Shown here piece after piece: positions 1 through 8,552 of a stretch of 64,000 bases of DNA. The number at the start of each line of letters is the position of its first letter. Position 1 is the stretch's first letter. The notes under the pieces were generated by a model. That model ran no database searches. It was not told where the DNA came from and was given only the letters and a program-made list of their open reading frames with translations. Made by a program: the position numbers and the translations under genes. This DNA is from Rheinheimera faecalis (GTDB lineage Bacteria > Pseudomonadota > Gammaproteobacteria > Enterobacterales > Alteromonadaceae), in NCBI RefSeq assembly GCF_021290965.1, contig NZ_JAJOYT010000005.1:62001-126000 (forward strand), in the 5' to 3' direction.

Positions 1-606
1 AAAGACGGGCTGGAAGTATTGTCCTTCAGTCTGATGATGCTGGCGCTGGTGCTGTTAATAGTGGCTGCTATCGACGTGCCATTTCAGCAGTTTAAAGTAG
101 CCAGCAAGCTGAAAATGACCAAGCAGGAAGTCAAAGACGAACGCAAATCCACAGATGGTAATCCGGAAATTAAAGGCCGGATCCGGCAAATTCAGTACCA
201 GATTGCCAACAGACGTATCGAAGACCGAGTGCCCACTGCCGATGTGATTATTACCAACCCGACTCATTACGCTGTTGCGTTGAAGTACTCAGAGCAAAAA
301 GCCAAAGCACCTTATGTAGTGGCTAAAGGGGTCGATCAGATGGCACTGCGTATTCGTGAGCTGGCAGCGACCCATCAGCTGGAAGTGATTGAATTACCGC
401 CTTTGGCACGGGCGATTTATTTCTCCACCCGCGTGGATCAGGAAGTGCCAAAAGGCCTCTACACAGCTGTAGCTTATGTGCTGACTTATGTAATGCAACT
501 GAAAGCTTATAAACAGGGGCGGGGTCAAAAACCTGCTCCTATTCCCGAAATTTTTATTCCGTCCAGCCTGCAGAAACAGGCCAATGAGCGAGGAAGTACA
601 TTGTGA
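1..606 (+). CDS. flhB: Flagellar export apparatus protein FlhB (C-terminal part, cut by window start)
   Basis: FlhB is the inner-membrane switch protein of the flagellar type III export gate that changes substrate class from rod/hook to filament. The reading frame is open from base 1, so the gene begins before the window and only about 200 residues are seen. They cover the last transmembrane segment followed by the cytoplasmic domain. The NPTH autocleavage motif is present (bases 256-267), and family knowledge says cleavage falls between N and P. The stop codon overlaps the start of flhA by 4 bp, so the two are translationally coupled. The genes that follow (flhA, motY, lafK, fliE-J) suggest this copy belongs to a lateral-type flagellar system. 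An internal ATG-like start is not meant as the true start. Confidence 0.93.
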   Translation, partial: KDGLEVLSFSLMMLALVLLIVAAIDVPFQQFKVASKLKMTKQEVKDERKSTDGNPEIKGRIRQIQYQIANRRIEDRVPTADVIITNPTHYAVALKYSEQKAKAPYVVAKGVDQMALRIRELAATHQLEVIELPPLARAIYFSTRVDQEVPKGLYTAVAYVLTYVMQLKAYKQGRGQKPAPIPEIFIPSSLQKQANERGSTL

Positions 607-2675
607 ACTGGCGTTCTTTAACTCAACCTTACACCGCAATTCCTGTGTTATTGCTGGCTATTCTGGCCATGGTGGTGTTGCCTTTACCGGCCTGGCTGCT
701 GGATGCGTTATTCACTTTTAACATTGTGCTGTCGATCATCGTACTGCTGGTGGCCGTGTCGAGCCAAAAGCCGCTGGATTTTTCTGTGTTTCCGACCGTG
801 TTATTAGTGGCGACTTTAATGCGTTTGACGCTGAACGTGGCGTCGACCCGGGTGGTGTTATTGCACGGCCATGAAGGCACTCATGTGGCTGGGAATGTGA
901 TCCAGTCTTTTGGTGAAGTGGTGATAGGTGGCAACTATGTAGTAGGTATGGTGGTCTTTATCATTCTGATGATCATCAACTTTGTCGTGATCACCAAAGG
1001 TGGTGAACGTATTTCTGAAGTCGCTGCCCGTTTTACCCTGGACGCTATGCCGGGTAAACAAATGGCGATAGACGCTGATTTAAATGCCGGTTTAATAGCA
1101 CCGGAGCAAGCCAAAGAACGTCGTCAAACTATAGCCAAAGAAGCCGACTTTTATGGTTCTATGGATGGTGCCTCTAAGTTTGTCCGCGGTGATGCGATAG
1201 CGGGTTTAGTGATCTTAGTGATTAACCTGTTGGGTGGTGTGGCCATAGGCGTCTTTATGCATGGCCTGGGCTTAGGTGAGTCTTTCCAGCGTTTTGCCTT
1301 ATTAACCATAGGTGATGGTTTAGTGGCTCAGGTGCCTTCGCTACTGATGTCTGTCGCTGCAGCTATTATTGTTACCCGGATGAATGACGAAGGCGAAATG
1401 TCGGACGAAGTAGGTCGTCAGTTGCTGGCGTCCCCTCGTGTTCTGCTGACTGCTGCCTTGATTATGACAGTACTGGGTTTAGTGCCTGGTATGCCAACTG
1501 CCGCTTTTTTAATTTTCGCAGCCCCTTTGTATTTTGCCGCCTGGCGTCTGCAGCAAAAAGCTGATGGCCGCAGTTATACCGAAGTGGAAGCGCTGACTGA
1601 AAAAATCAGTCAGGAACCCGCAGCTTTAGTGTGGGAAGATCTGCCTTTTATCGACCGTATTTCGGTGGAACTGGGTTTCCGTCTGGTGTATCTGGCTGAT
1701 AAAGATCAAGGCGAAAGCTTGCTGCAAACCTTGCGGGGCGTGCGTAAAACCTTGTCTGAACAGTCCGGATTTTTATTACCTGAAGTGCGGGTACGCGACA
1801 GCTTAAAGCAGAATCCGCAGGAATATCGCATTAAGCTTTCCGGAGTGCCGCTGGTGTCGGGCAAATTACAACCGCAAAAGCTACTGGCATTGAACACTGG
1901 CGATATTTATGGGCAGATGGATGGTGAGCTGACGGTCGACCCGGCTTATGGCTTAGAAGCAGTCTGGATTGAACCGGAACAAAAGGCCAAAGCTCTGAAT
2001 TTAGGTTATTCAGTAGTAGATGCGGCCACTGTCATAGCTACTCATGTCGGCAAAGTGATTAAAGAAAATCTGGCCGATTTGTTTTTATTTGAAGATATTA
2101 AACAATTTAACAAGCGCCTGTCTGTTGTTGCGCCGACTCTGGCTGAGAGTTTGGAAAAAGCACTGACGCCTAATCTGCAGTTAAAAGTCTATCGCTTATT
2201 GCTCAAAGAGCAGGTCAGTTTAGGTGATGTGGTGACCATAGCCACAGCCTTGGTTGATAGTGCCGAGGTGACCAAAGATCCAATCTTACTGACCAGCGAT
2301 GTGCGCTGTGCCTTGCAAAGGGTGCTGGTGAAACAAGTGCTGGGAGAGCGTGAAGAATTAGCGGCATATAGCCTGGATGAAAAGCTGGAGCAAACCTTAC
2401 AGAGTGCGTTAAATCAGGCGATGCAAGCAGGTAAAGTGGCGCTGGATAGTTTCCCTGTGGCACCAAATTTATTGAGTCAGTTCCAGCGCGCTATGCCACA
2501 AGTAAAAGAACAAATGCAGCGACAGGGTTATCAGCCTGTGCTGGTTGTTTTACCACAATTACGGCCTTTACTGGCGCGTTATGCCCGTACTTTTACCCAA
2601 GGATCTCTGGTTGTGTTGTCTTATAACGAAATTCCAGAGCAAATACGGGTCAATGTATTAGGAACTTTGGGATAA
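603..2675 (+). CDS. flhA: Flagellar export gate protein FlhA
   Basis: FlhA forms the nonameric ring of the flagellar type III export gate and couples proton flow to substrate entry. The 690-residue length fits the family. The first ~310 residues carry about eight hydrophobic segments with a conserved cytoplasmic loop (GGERISEVAARF, DAMPGKQMAID). The rest is the soluble domain that binds chaperone-substrate complexes. Translation starts at GTG 603, overlapping the flhB stop, with GAGGAA upstream as ribosome binding site. It is the last gene of its operon: a small hairpin and a long non-coding leader follow. The flhBA-then-motY/lafK order matches lateral flagellar clusters rather than the polar flhBAFG order, an inference from gene order only. 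Confidence 0.95.
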   Translation: MNWRSLTQPYTAIPVLLLAILAMVVLPLPAWLLDALFTFNIVLSIIVLLVAVSSQKPLDFSVFPTVLLVATLMRLTLNVASTRVVLLHGHEGTHVAGNVIQSFGEVVIGGNYVVGMVVFIILMIINFVVITKGGERISEVAARFTLDAMPGKQMAIDADLNAGLIAPEQAKERRQTIAKEADFYGSMDGASKFVRGDAIAGLVILVINLLGGVAIGVFMHGLGLGESFQRFALLTIGDGLVAQVPSLLMSVAAAIIVTRMNDEGEMSDEVGRQLLASPRVLLTAALIMTVLGLVPGMPTAAFLIFAAPLYFAAWRLQQKADGRSYTEVEALTEKISQEPAALVWEDLPFIDRISVELGFRLVYLADKDQGESLLQTLRGVRKTLSEQSGFLLPEVRVRDSLKQNPQEYRIKLSGVPLVSGKLQPQKLLALNTGDIYGQMDGELTVDPAYGLEAVWIEPEQKAKALNLGYSVVDAATVIATHVGKVIKENLADLFLFEDIKQFNKRLSVVAPTLAESLEKALTPNLQLKVYRLLLKEQVSLGDVVTIATALVDSAEVTKDPILLTSDVRCALQRVLVKQVLGEREELAAYSLDEKLEQTLQSALNQAMQAGKVALDSFPVAPNLLSQFQRAMPQVKEQMQRQGYQPVLVVLPQLRPLLARYARTFTQGSLVVLSYNEIPEQIRVNVLGTLG

Positions 2676-2761
2676 AAAGCGACTAAATAACAACAAAAAA
2701 GGATCTGGCGTTGATCCGTTCGTCGCTTGAAAACTGAATTTTAACGCAATTCAGCCTGAAT

Positions 2762-2781
2762 TCAGACTAAGGTCTGATTTT
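2762..2781 (+). terminator. Weak hairpin after flhA
   Basis: A 6-bp stem (TCAGAC 2762-2767 with GTCTGA 2772-2777) is followed by TTTT. It lies 87 bp after the flhA stop and could end the flhBA transcript. The stem is short and the T run is only four bases, so this is tentative. A second AT-rich hairpin (CTGAATT/AATTCAG) lies just upstream. Confidence 0.3.
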
Positions 2782-2807
2782 GTCACCAAAAGGTCATGTA
2801 CTATAGT
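2780..2807 (+). promoter_or_regulatory. Possible sigma-70 promoter for riboswitch-motY-lafK transcript
   Basis: TTGTCA (2780-2785) and TATAGT (2802-2807) are separated by 16 bp, a good sigma-70 pattern. A start near 2814 would give a leader of about 475 nt containing the c-di-GMP riboswitch before motY. I saw no convincing sigma-54 (GG-N10-GC) promoter here by eye, though one cannot be excluded. Confidence 0.35.
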
Positions 2808-2999
2808 TACAATTCGCATGTTATTGAACTGTAAATGTTTTTTGAACATGCTTTTACAATAAACCCGACTGCAGACCTATGCTTATTTTTTGACTAAACG
2901 ATTGAAGGTCATGAAATAAAGCTTGCAGCCAGTTTTTTTTTGTTTATTGTAGAGTATTAAGTGAGAGTTCATTTTTGTTCTGAACCTCATTTTTCTAAC

Positions 3000-3102
3000 A
3001 AGCTTAGAAATTAAAAGGCAAACTGGCTTAAAGGTCAGGACGCAAAGCCTCCGGTCTAAGGATCCGCAAGGATCTACGATAGCGGGGTTGCATTAGCAAG
3101 CG
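3000..3102 (+). promoter_or_regulatory. Cyclic di-GMP-I (GEMM-I) riboswitch aptamer
   Basis: The conserved core of the GEMM-I class is present in order. GGCAAAC lies at about 3017-3023. A P2 hairpin follows, with stem CTGGCT/GGTCAG capped by a TAAA tetraloop. Next is the strongly conserved GGACGCAAAGCCTCCGG (3038-3054) and CTAA. The P3 arm is GGATC-CGCAA-GGATC, and GATAGCGGGGTTGC (3079-3092) closes the core. This matches the family consensus for the aptamer that binds c-di-GMP. The aptamer ends about 190 nt before the GTG of motY, in the leader of the motY-lafK-fliE-J genes. It therefore probably makes lateral-flagellar expression respond to c-di-GMP. P1 (GCTT near 3002 with AAGC near 3098) is weak, so the outer boundaries are approximate. 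Confidence 0.94.
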
Positions 3103-3221
3103 GTCACCCAAAAGGTGGACCTGAAGGTTGATCTATGATGGTCAAGCCTTGGTTTCGCCTGTTCAGGTGGATACAACACAGATCCGTCCAGGATTTGGCT
3201 GTATGCCTGTCTGCTTTTTTT
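3102..3221 (+). promoter_or_regulatory. Possible expression platform of the c-di-GMP riboswitch
   Basis: Directly after the aptamer, GGTCACC (3102-3108) can pair with GGTGGACC (3114-3121). Further down, a stretch of alternative short stems leads to a run of seven T at 3215-3221, still about 65 bp before the motY start. This could be a conditional terminator, but I could not fold it, so the on/off direction is unknown. Confidence 0.35.
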
Positions 3222-3288
3222 GCCTTTTAATACTGTTTGTGGTTGGCGTTTTGTCGATTGCGGTTATGCGGTTTAAAAGGATGAACCT

Positions 3289-4125
3289 GTGATTACTTCG
3301 TTATTAGGTCTTTGGCTAACATCGGCTGTAGCTACTGCCCCGCAGTATACGCCCGCTATGGATCAATCGCAGTGGCGTATCAGTGGTGATCAGTTTCAGT
3401 GCCGGATGGAGCAGGATTTAGGCGCTATGGGCACGCTGGCTTTTAGCAAAGAGCCAGCCCGTGCTATTGAAATGCAGCTAACCATGCATGCGGCTCATCT
3501 GGAATTACAGGATGTGCAAGGCCATGTAGTCACTGCTGGCTGGCAACCTGAACAACTTGCTCCTGCAGTACAGTTTTCTCCCACTTTTATTAACGCCAAA
3601 GTAGCCCGTTTTATTGAACAGGTACCTGTTGTAATGCAGCAATTACAGCAAGGTTATTGGCTACAACTGATACTGGATATGCCAGATCAGGAAATCACCC
3701 TGACAGTTCCTAATATCAAATCCTCAGCAGCCTTAGCTGAATTTCAGAGCTGTATCGACGCTTTATTGCCTTTGTCCTGGGCCCTGGCCCGCGAATTTCA
3801 GTTGTTTTATCCGGTGAATCAGCGCCAGCCTTCAGCCGATGATGCGGCTTTCCTGAAAACTCTGGCGCTTTATATTCAGCAGGATAAAGCTGTAAAAAAA
3901 GTCTTGATAGACGGATATACCGACGATATGGGAACCAGCATCGCCAACAGAGTGATGTCCGAAGAACGCGCAGATGAAGTCGCGTCACATTTAATTGAAT
4001 TTGGCGTTAGCAAAAACAAACTGGAAATCCGTGCCCATGGCAACAGATACCCGGCTGGTGCTGGCAACAAAACACAATCGCACAACAGGAGAGTACTGGT
4101 CCGTTTGATTCGTACTCAAAGCTGA
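3289..4125 (+). CDS. motY: Sodium-type flagellar protein MotY homologue (OmpA-like)
   Basis: MotY builds the T-ring part of the flagellar basal body that anchors Na+-driven stators in the periplasm. The 278-residue protein starts with a short signal peptide, continues with a MotY-type N-terminal beta domain, and ends with an OmpA-like peptidoglycan-binding domain (about residues 185-275). In that domain the pattern IDGYTDD...RADEV...HGNRYP...NRRV is visible. GTG 3289 is chosen because AAAAGG lies 8 bp upstream and the signal peptide begins there. The gene lies between the riboswitch and lafK, as motY does in the Vibrio parahaemolyticus lateral flagellar cluster. That placement supports a lateral rather than polar role. 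It is separated from lafK by 17 bp, so they are probably co-transcribed. Confidence 0.85.
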   Translation: MITSLLGLWLTSAVATAPQYTPAMDQSQWRISGDQFQCRMEQDLGAMGTLAFSKEPARAIEMQLTMHAAHLELQDVQGHVVTAGWQPEQLAPAVQFSPTFINAKVARFIEQVPVVMQQLQQGYWLQLILDMPDQEITLTVPNIKSSAALAEFQSCIDALLPLSWALAREFQLFYPVNQRQPSADDAAFLKTLALYIQQDKAVKKVLIDGYTDDMGTSIANRVMSEERADEVASHLIEFGVSKNKLEIRAHGNRYPAGAGNKTQSHNRRVLVRLIRTQS

Positions 4126-4142
4126 AAGACAAGAGTGAACCC

Positions 4143-5456
4143 ATGAACATGAAACATTTACTTTGGATTGAACAATGCCAGCCAGGACAGGACCTGATGC
4201 TTTGTGTCAAAGCTGAAGGTTTTCAGTTAAACCACGCCACCAATCTGAGTGCCGTGCTGAACTCTTGCTCTGTGCATCAACCGGATATAGTGGTGATGGC
4301 TGCTGAACTGGCTGAGATGCGTACAAGAGACTTAATGGTTCTGCTGAAAAAGCAGCACCCTTCTTGCCAAATCATAGTGCTGGTCGAAAAAGATCAACAT
4401 GCAGTGGCCGCTGAGAGTCTGAACTACGGCGCTATTGATTATCTGCTGAAACCTTTTAACCAGCAGCAACTGCAAAACACCATCCGCAATGCGTCTTCAA
4501 TCAGCCGTGGTTTAAAAGACTTAGTAGCTGTGTCTCTGGGTAGTCGTCAGGTGTTGCAACTGGCCAATCGCGCAGCACAAACCGATGCCACAGTGCTGTT
4601 GCATGGTGAGTCAGGCACAGGTAAAGAGCGTTTGGCTCGTTATATCCACAATGTCTCAGCACGCCGTGACCAGACCTATGTGGCAGTGAACTGTGCCGCT
4701 ATCCCGGACAATATGCTCGAAGCCATGTTGTTTGGTTACAACAAAGGCGCTTTTACCGGTGCGGTCAGCCAGCAAATTGGTAAGTTTGAATCGGCTAATG
4801 GTGGCACTTTGTTGCTGGATGAAATTTCAGAGCTGCCACTTCCGTTGCAGGCCAAATTACTGCGGGTATTGCAGGAGCGTGAGTTAGAGCGTTTAGGCAG
4901 CAACAGCAAAATTAAACTGGATGTGCGTGTGATTGCAGCCAGTAACAAAGATTTACGTCAGTTGGTTGATCAGGGCCTGTTCCGCCAGGATTTATTTTAT
5001 CGCCTGGATGTATTGCCACTGAGCTGGCCTGCACTTAGAGAACGCAAAGACGACATAATTCCGCTGGCTGAGTTTTTTGTGCAGAAGTATGCCGATGGCA
5101 AATATGTACTAAGCAAAGAAGCTAAAGCGGCGCTGTGCCACTACCACTGGCCAGGCAATGTGCGGGAACTGGAAAACGTGGTGCAGCGTGCTTTGGTGAT
5201 GGCGCGGGGCATTGAAGTACAGGCCATTGACCTGAACTTACCTCTGCCAGCAGTGACAGCCCCGGAATCAGCCAGCATTAACCATCTGAAACTTAACAAA
5301 AAGAATGCCGAATTTGATTACATCCTGGGTGTACTGAACCAATTTAATGGTCACAGAACCCGGGCTGCAGAGGCTTTGGGCGTCAGCACCAGAGCTTTAC
5401 GTTACAAACTGGCCGCTATGCGTGAGCATGGTGTCGATATTGATGCAATAGCTTAA
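4143..5456 (+). CDS. lafK: Sigma-54-dependent lateral flagellar regulator LafK
   Basis: Enhancer-binding activator expected to switch on lateral flagellar operons with sigma-54. Residues 1-115 form a receiver-like domain. Residues ~125-370 are the AAA+ domain with Walker A GESGTGKE (155-162), the sigma-54 contact loop GAFTGA (202-207) and Walker B LLLDE. The last ~40 residues are a Fis-type helix-turn-helix (RTRAAEALGVSTRALRYKL). In the receiver domain the position of the phospho-accepting aspartate reads alanine (PDIVVMAAELAEM), although the lysine of LLKPF is kept. Phosphorylation is therefore unlikely, as in FlrA/FleQ/LafK-type regulators. Its position directly before fliE and after motY identifies it as LafK rather than the polar FlrA, which normally sits with flrBC. 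Confidence 0.9.
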   Translation: MNMKHLLWIEQCQPGQDLMLCVKAEGFQLNHATNLSAVLNSCSVHQPDIVVMAAELAEMRTRDLMVLLKKQHPSCQIIVLVEKDQHAVAAESLNYGAIDYLLKPFNQQQLQNTIRNASSISRGLKDLVAVSLGSRQVLQLANRAAQTDATVLLHGESGTGKERLARYIHNVSARRDQTYVAVNCAAIPDNMLEAMLFGYNKGAFTGAVSQQIGKFESANGGTLLLDEISELPLPLQAKLLRVLQERELERLGSNSKIKLDVRVIAASNKDLRQLVDQGLFRQDLFYRLDVLPLSWPALRERKDDIIPLAEFFVQKYADGKYVLSKEAKAALCHYHWPGNVRELENVVQRALVMARGIEVQAIDLNLPLPAVTAPESASINHLKLNKKNAEFDYILGVLNQFNGHRTRAAEALGVSTRALRYKLAAMREHGVDIDAIA

Positions 5457-5475
5457 GCAGCAGGAAGGATTAGCT

Positions 5476-5793
5476 ATGATTTCTCCGTTAAATACCCAAG
5501 ATGTGTTACTCAGCCAGTTTAGCCAGTTGCAACAAATTGCCAGTAATGAGCAAGTGATGCCAAGCAACAATGACAGTTCGGTGTCGGGCGATTTTGCCTC
5601 TGCTTTACGCTCTATCAACGCTCAGCAAAATCTGTCGTCTGACATGATGGCCGCCGTAGACGCTGGTCGCAGCGATGATGTGGTGGGCGCTATGGTTGCC
5701 AGCCAAAAAGCTGATTTGAGTTTTTCGATGTTGCTGCAAATCCGCAACAAAGTGATGAATGGTGTTGATGACATCATGCGTATGTCTCTGTAA
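5476..5793 (+). CDS. fliE: Flagellar hook-basal body adaptor FliE
   Basis: FliE links the MS ring to the proximal rod and is an early export substrate. The 105-residue length is typical. The N-terminus is polar and variable. The C-terminal half is the conserved helical part (DLSFSMLLQIRNKVM followed by a short amphipathic end), which also marks the D0-like rod region. AAGGA precedes ATG 5476. The gene follows lafK by 19 bp and is followed by fliF after 12 bp, so the group is one operon. No separate promoter is visible in the 19-bp gap. Confidence 0.93.
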   Translation: MISPLNTQDVLLSQFSQLQQIASNEQVMPSNNDSSVSGDFASALRSINAQQNLSSDMMAAVDAGRSDDVVGAMVASQKADLSFSMLLQIRNKVMNGVDDIMRMSL

Positions 5794-5805
5794 GGCGGGT
5801 TTTGA

Positions 5806-7551
5806 ATGAAAACTGAATTGGCAAAAGCTCTGCCTGTGGCGGCTTCAGACAACAGACTGCGGGAAAGAGTGATTAACTTATCCAGCAAAATGAACTGGTT
5901 ACCTAATGGCGATAAGAGCCTGGCGTCCATTGCACTGCTGGCGACTTTAGTGGCGGCCACTATAGTGGTGATCCTCTGGACTTCGGCTAAAAACTTTGTG
6001 CCTTTGTACGGCAATCAGGAGCATTACGATAAAGCCGGTATAGTGGAAATTCTGGATAAAGAGCAGTTTCCATTTCGTATCGATACCGACAGCGGCAATA
6101 TTATGGTGCCACAGGAACGCTTAGCCGATGCCCGTATTACGCTGGCGGCCCGCGGTATCAAGGCTGCAATGCCTGAAGGTTTGTCTGCTATGCAGGACAA
6201 AGTCACCATGGGCACCAGCCAGTTTATGGAGTCGATGCAATACCAACACGCCTTAGAAGGTGAACTGGCCCGAACTATTATTACTATGGATGGAGTGCGT
6301 AATGCCAGAGTGCATTTAGCTATTCCTAAACGTAATTTGTTTGTTGGCCGGCAGGAAGAAAAATCTGCAGCTTCTGTGATGGTGGATTTAGCTCCTGGTT
6401 ATAACCTCAAACCTGAACAAGTCGAAGCTATTGTCAGCCTGGTTGCCGGCAGTATCCCTGGCCTGGATAGCCGCAATATTTCTGTTGTGGATCAACGCGG
6501 TAAGTTAGTCAGCGGCGATCTGTTTGATGAAACTCCGGTCGGTAAAGAAACCGACAAAAAACTCGCCTTTATTGAAAAAGTGGAACGTTCTGTCGAAGAG
6601 CGGGCCTCTATTATGTTGCTGCCTATTTTAGGCGATGGCAATTACCGTATTCAGGTGTCTGCTGATGTCGACTTTAACGTGGTGGAAGAAACCCGTGAAG
6701 CGCTGGATAAAGAAGGCGTTTTAAAAAGTGAAAACAGCAAAACCGACTCGATGTTGGATCAATTGGCGATGGGTATTCCAGGCTCTTTAGCCAACCAGCC
6801 GCCTGTGCCAGCTCAACCTGGTGCTGCCGCAGCACAACCTGATAACAATGAACGTACCTCACAACGTAATGAAATGCGCCGTGAATTTGATACAGGCAAA
6901 GCCATTACCCATACCCGCTATGAAATAGGCCGGGTGCGCAGTCAAAGTGTGTCTGTGCTGGTGAATGAAGCCGCAGCAGGTGCAACACCATGGACTCCGG
7001 AGCGTTTAGCCCAGTTAGGTGAAATGATTAAAACTGCGACTGGCCATCAGGCCGAACGGGGTGATCAATTTAATATCACCAGTTTTGGTTTTGTGCCCAG
7101 TGATGCGGCAACTCAAATGGAAGGCATGGCCTGGTGGCAAATGCCTGAAATGAAAGAGTATTTACGGTATCTAATCGGCGCCATTATTGGCCTGGCTCTG
7201 GTGATTTTTGGTGTCCGTCCTTTAGTCAATCATTTGGTCAGCCGTAAAAACAAAGAACAACACAATGCCGCAGGGTTCCAGGGCATGGCTGGGGCACAGA
7301 ACCTGACGCAGATGCAAAACGCTGATGCCGCTTCAGGACCTGCAGTCCTGGATGCGAAGGCAGACCCTGCCTTAACCAACGCAACATCCAACGGGCCACA
7401 ACATAATATTCATTTACCTGAAGTGGGTTCTGAATTTGCTCAGCAAATCAACCACCTGCAATTGCTGGCCAACCGTGAGTCTGACCGGGTGACAGCGGTA
7501 ATCAAATACTGGATAGAACGAGGAGTCAGCATTGAATCCGTTAAGAGCTGA
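5806..7551 (+). CDS. fliF: Flagellar MS-ring protein FliF
   Basis: FliF assembles the membrane/supramembrane ring on which the rotor and export gate are built. The 581-residue protein has one transmembrane segment near residues 45-65 and a second near residues 450-472 (YLRYLIGAIIGLALVIFGV). Between them lies the large periplasmic region with ring-building motifs (MQYQHALEGELARTI, ARVHLAIPKR). A cytoplasmic tail that binds FliG follows. The periplasmic region carries a Pro/Ala/Gln-rich linker around residues 325-345. The 3' end overlaps fliG by 20 bp, so FliF and FliG synthesis is coupled, which fits their fixed stoichiometric contact. Confidence 0.95.
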   Translation: MKTELAKALPVAASDNRLRERVINLSSKMNWLPNGDKSLASIALLATLVAATIVVILWTSAKNFVPLYGNQEHYDKAGIVEILDKEQFPFRIDTDSGNIMVPQERLADARITLAARGIKAAMPEGLSAMQDKVTMGTSQFMESMQYQHALEGELARTIITMDGVRNARVHLAIPKRNLFVGRQEEKSAASVMVDLAPGYNLKPEQVEAIVSLVAGSIPGLDSRNISVVDQRGKLVSGDLFDETPVGKETDKKLAFIEKVERSVEERASIMLLPILGDGNYRIQVSADVDFNVVEETREALDKEGVLKSENSKTDSMLDQLAMGIPGSLANQPPVPAQPGAAAAQPDNNERTSQRNEMRREFDTGKAITHTRYEIGRVRSQSVSVLVNEAAAGATPWTPERLAQLGEMIKTATGHQAERGDQFNITSFGFVPSDAATQMEGMAWWQMPEMKEYLRYLIGAIIGLALVIFGVRPLVNHLVSRKNKEQHNAAGFQGMAGAQNLTQMQNADAASGPAVLDAKADPALTNATSNGPQHNIHLPEVGSEFAQQINHLQLLANRESDRVTAVIKYWIERGVSIESVKS

Positions 7552-8551
7552 ACAAAGCAAGCAGATCTCTGATCTGGACAGAGCCGCTATCCTGCTGCTG
7601 AGTATGGGCGAAGAAAATGCAGCCTGCATTATCAAGAAGTTAGGCCGTAATGAAGTACGGGCTTTGTCGGAGCGTATGGCAAAAATTGCCAATGTAACTC
7701 AGGACGATGTGGCCACTATTTTGACTGACTTTTTTGATCAATACCGCACCGAAAGTGGCGTCAGCGGTGCTTCACGTGTTTATCTGGAGCGGGCTTTGGA
7801 TAAAGCTGTTGGCCGTAAGTTGGCCCGTGGCATGCTGGATGATATTTACGGTGGCGCTTTAGCCGATGACGTACGCCGGCTGGAATGGGTGCCTGCTGAG
7901 CTCCTGGTGCGTTTTATGGAGCAGGAACATATTCAGATGCAGGCGCTTATTCTGGCCTTTTTACCTGCAGAGCAAGCCAGCACTATACTGAGTTTATTTC
8001 CGGCGCAAAAACACGATGATATTTTGTTCCGTATTGCAAATATGCGGGAAGTCAGCGAACACGTGATTGAAGATTTACGTTACACGCTGGAGCGTTGTAT
8101 TGAGTATGTTGGCGAACAAGTGGGCGCCCGTATCAACGGCGTGCAACAAGTCGCTGACATTATGAACAGATACAGCGGCAATAAATCTGAAGTGATGGAT
8201 CTGCTGAAAAAACACGACATCACTATGGCCGATGCTATTGAAGACAAGATGTATGACTTCTACAGCTTAAGCCGCCAAAGCGAAGATGTGCTGAATCAAC
8301 TGCTGACGGATATACCGGACGAGCTTTGGGTGACTGCACTCAAAGGCGCCGATGTGTCGCTGACCGAAAGCATTTTGGCTGTGTTGCCAAAACGTCTGGC
8401 TCAGGTTTATCGCCAGCAAATTGAGACGATGAAACCTCAGCCTGTGCGTAAAGTTGAAGCTGCCCGCGCTGAAATTATGACCATAGTCAAACAAATGATG
8501 GCGGCAGGACGACTGGAGTATCGCCTCTATCCTGAAGAGACGGTAGGTTGA
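7532..8551 (+). CDS. fliG: Flagellar motor switch protein FliG
   Basis: FliG is the rotor protein that receives torque from the stators and binds FliF and FliM. The 339-residue length matches the family. The N-terminal domain begins LDRAAILLLSMGEENAA, the middle carries the EHPQ-like region (here MEQEHIQM), and the C-terminal charged torque helix is present. The start is TTG 7532: a strong AGGAG lies 8-10 bp upstream, and no ATG nearby preserves the conserved N-terminus. It begins inside the end of fliF and is followed after 1 bp by fliH. This copy may differ from a polar-motor FliG elsewhere in the genome, which the window does not show. Confidence 0.95.
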   Translation: MNPLRAEQSKQISDLDRAAILLLSMGEENAACIIKKLGRNEVRALSERMAKIANVTQDDVATILTDFFDQYRTESGVSGASRVYLERALDKAVGRKLARGMLDDIYGGALADDVRRLEWVPAELLVRFMEQEHIQMQALILAFLPAEQASTILSLFPAQKHDDILFRIANMREVSEHVIEDLRYTLERCIEYVGEQVGARINGVQQVADIMNRYSGNKSEVMDLLKKHDITMADAIEDKMYDFYSLSRQSEDVLNQLLTDIPDELWVTALKGADVSLTESILAVLPKRLAQVYRQQIETMKPQPVRKVEAARAEIMTIVKQMMAAGRLEYRLYPEETVG

Positions 8552-8552
8552 T

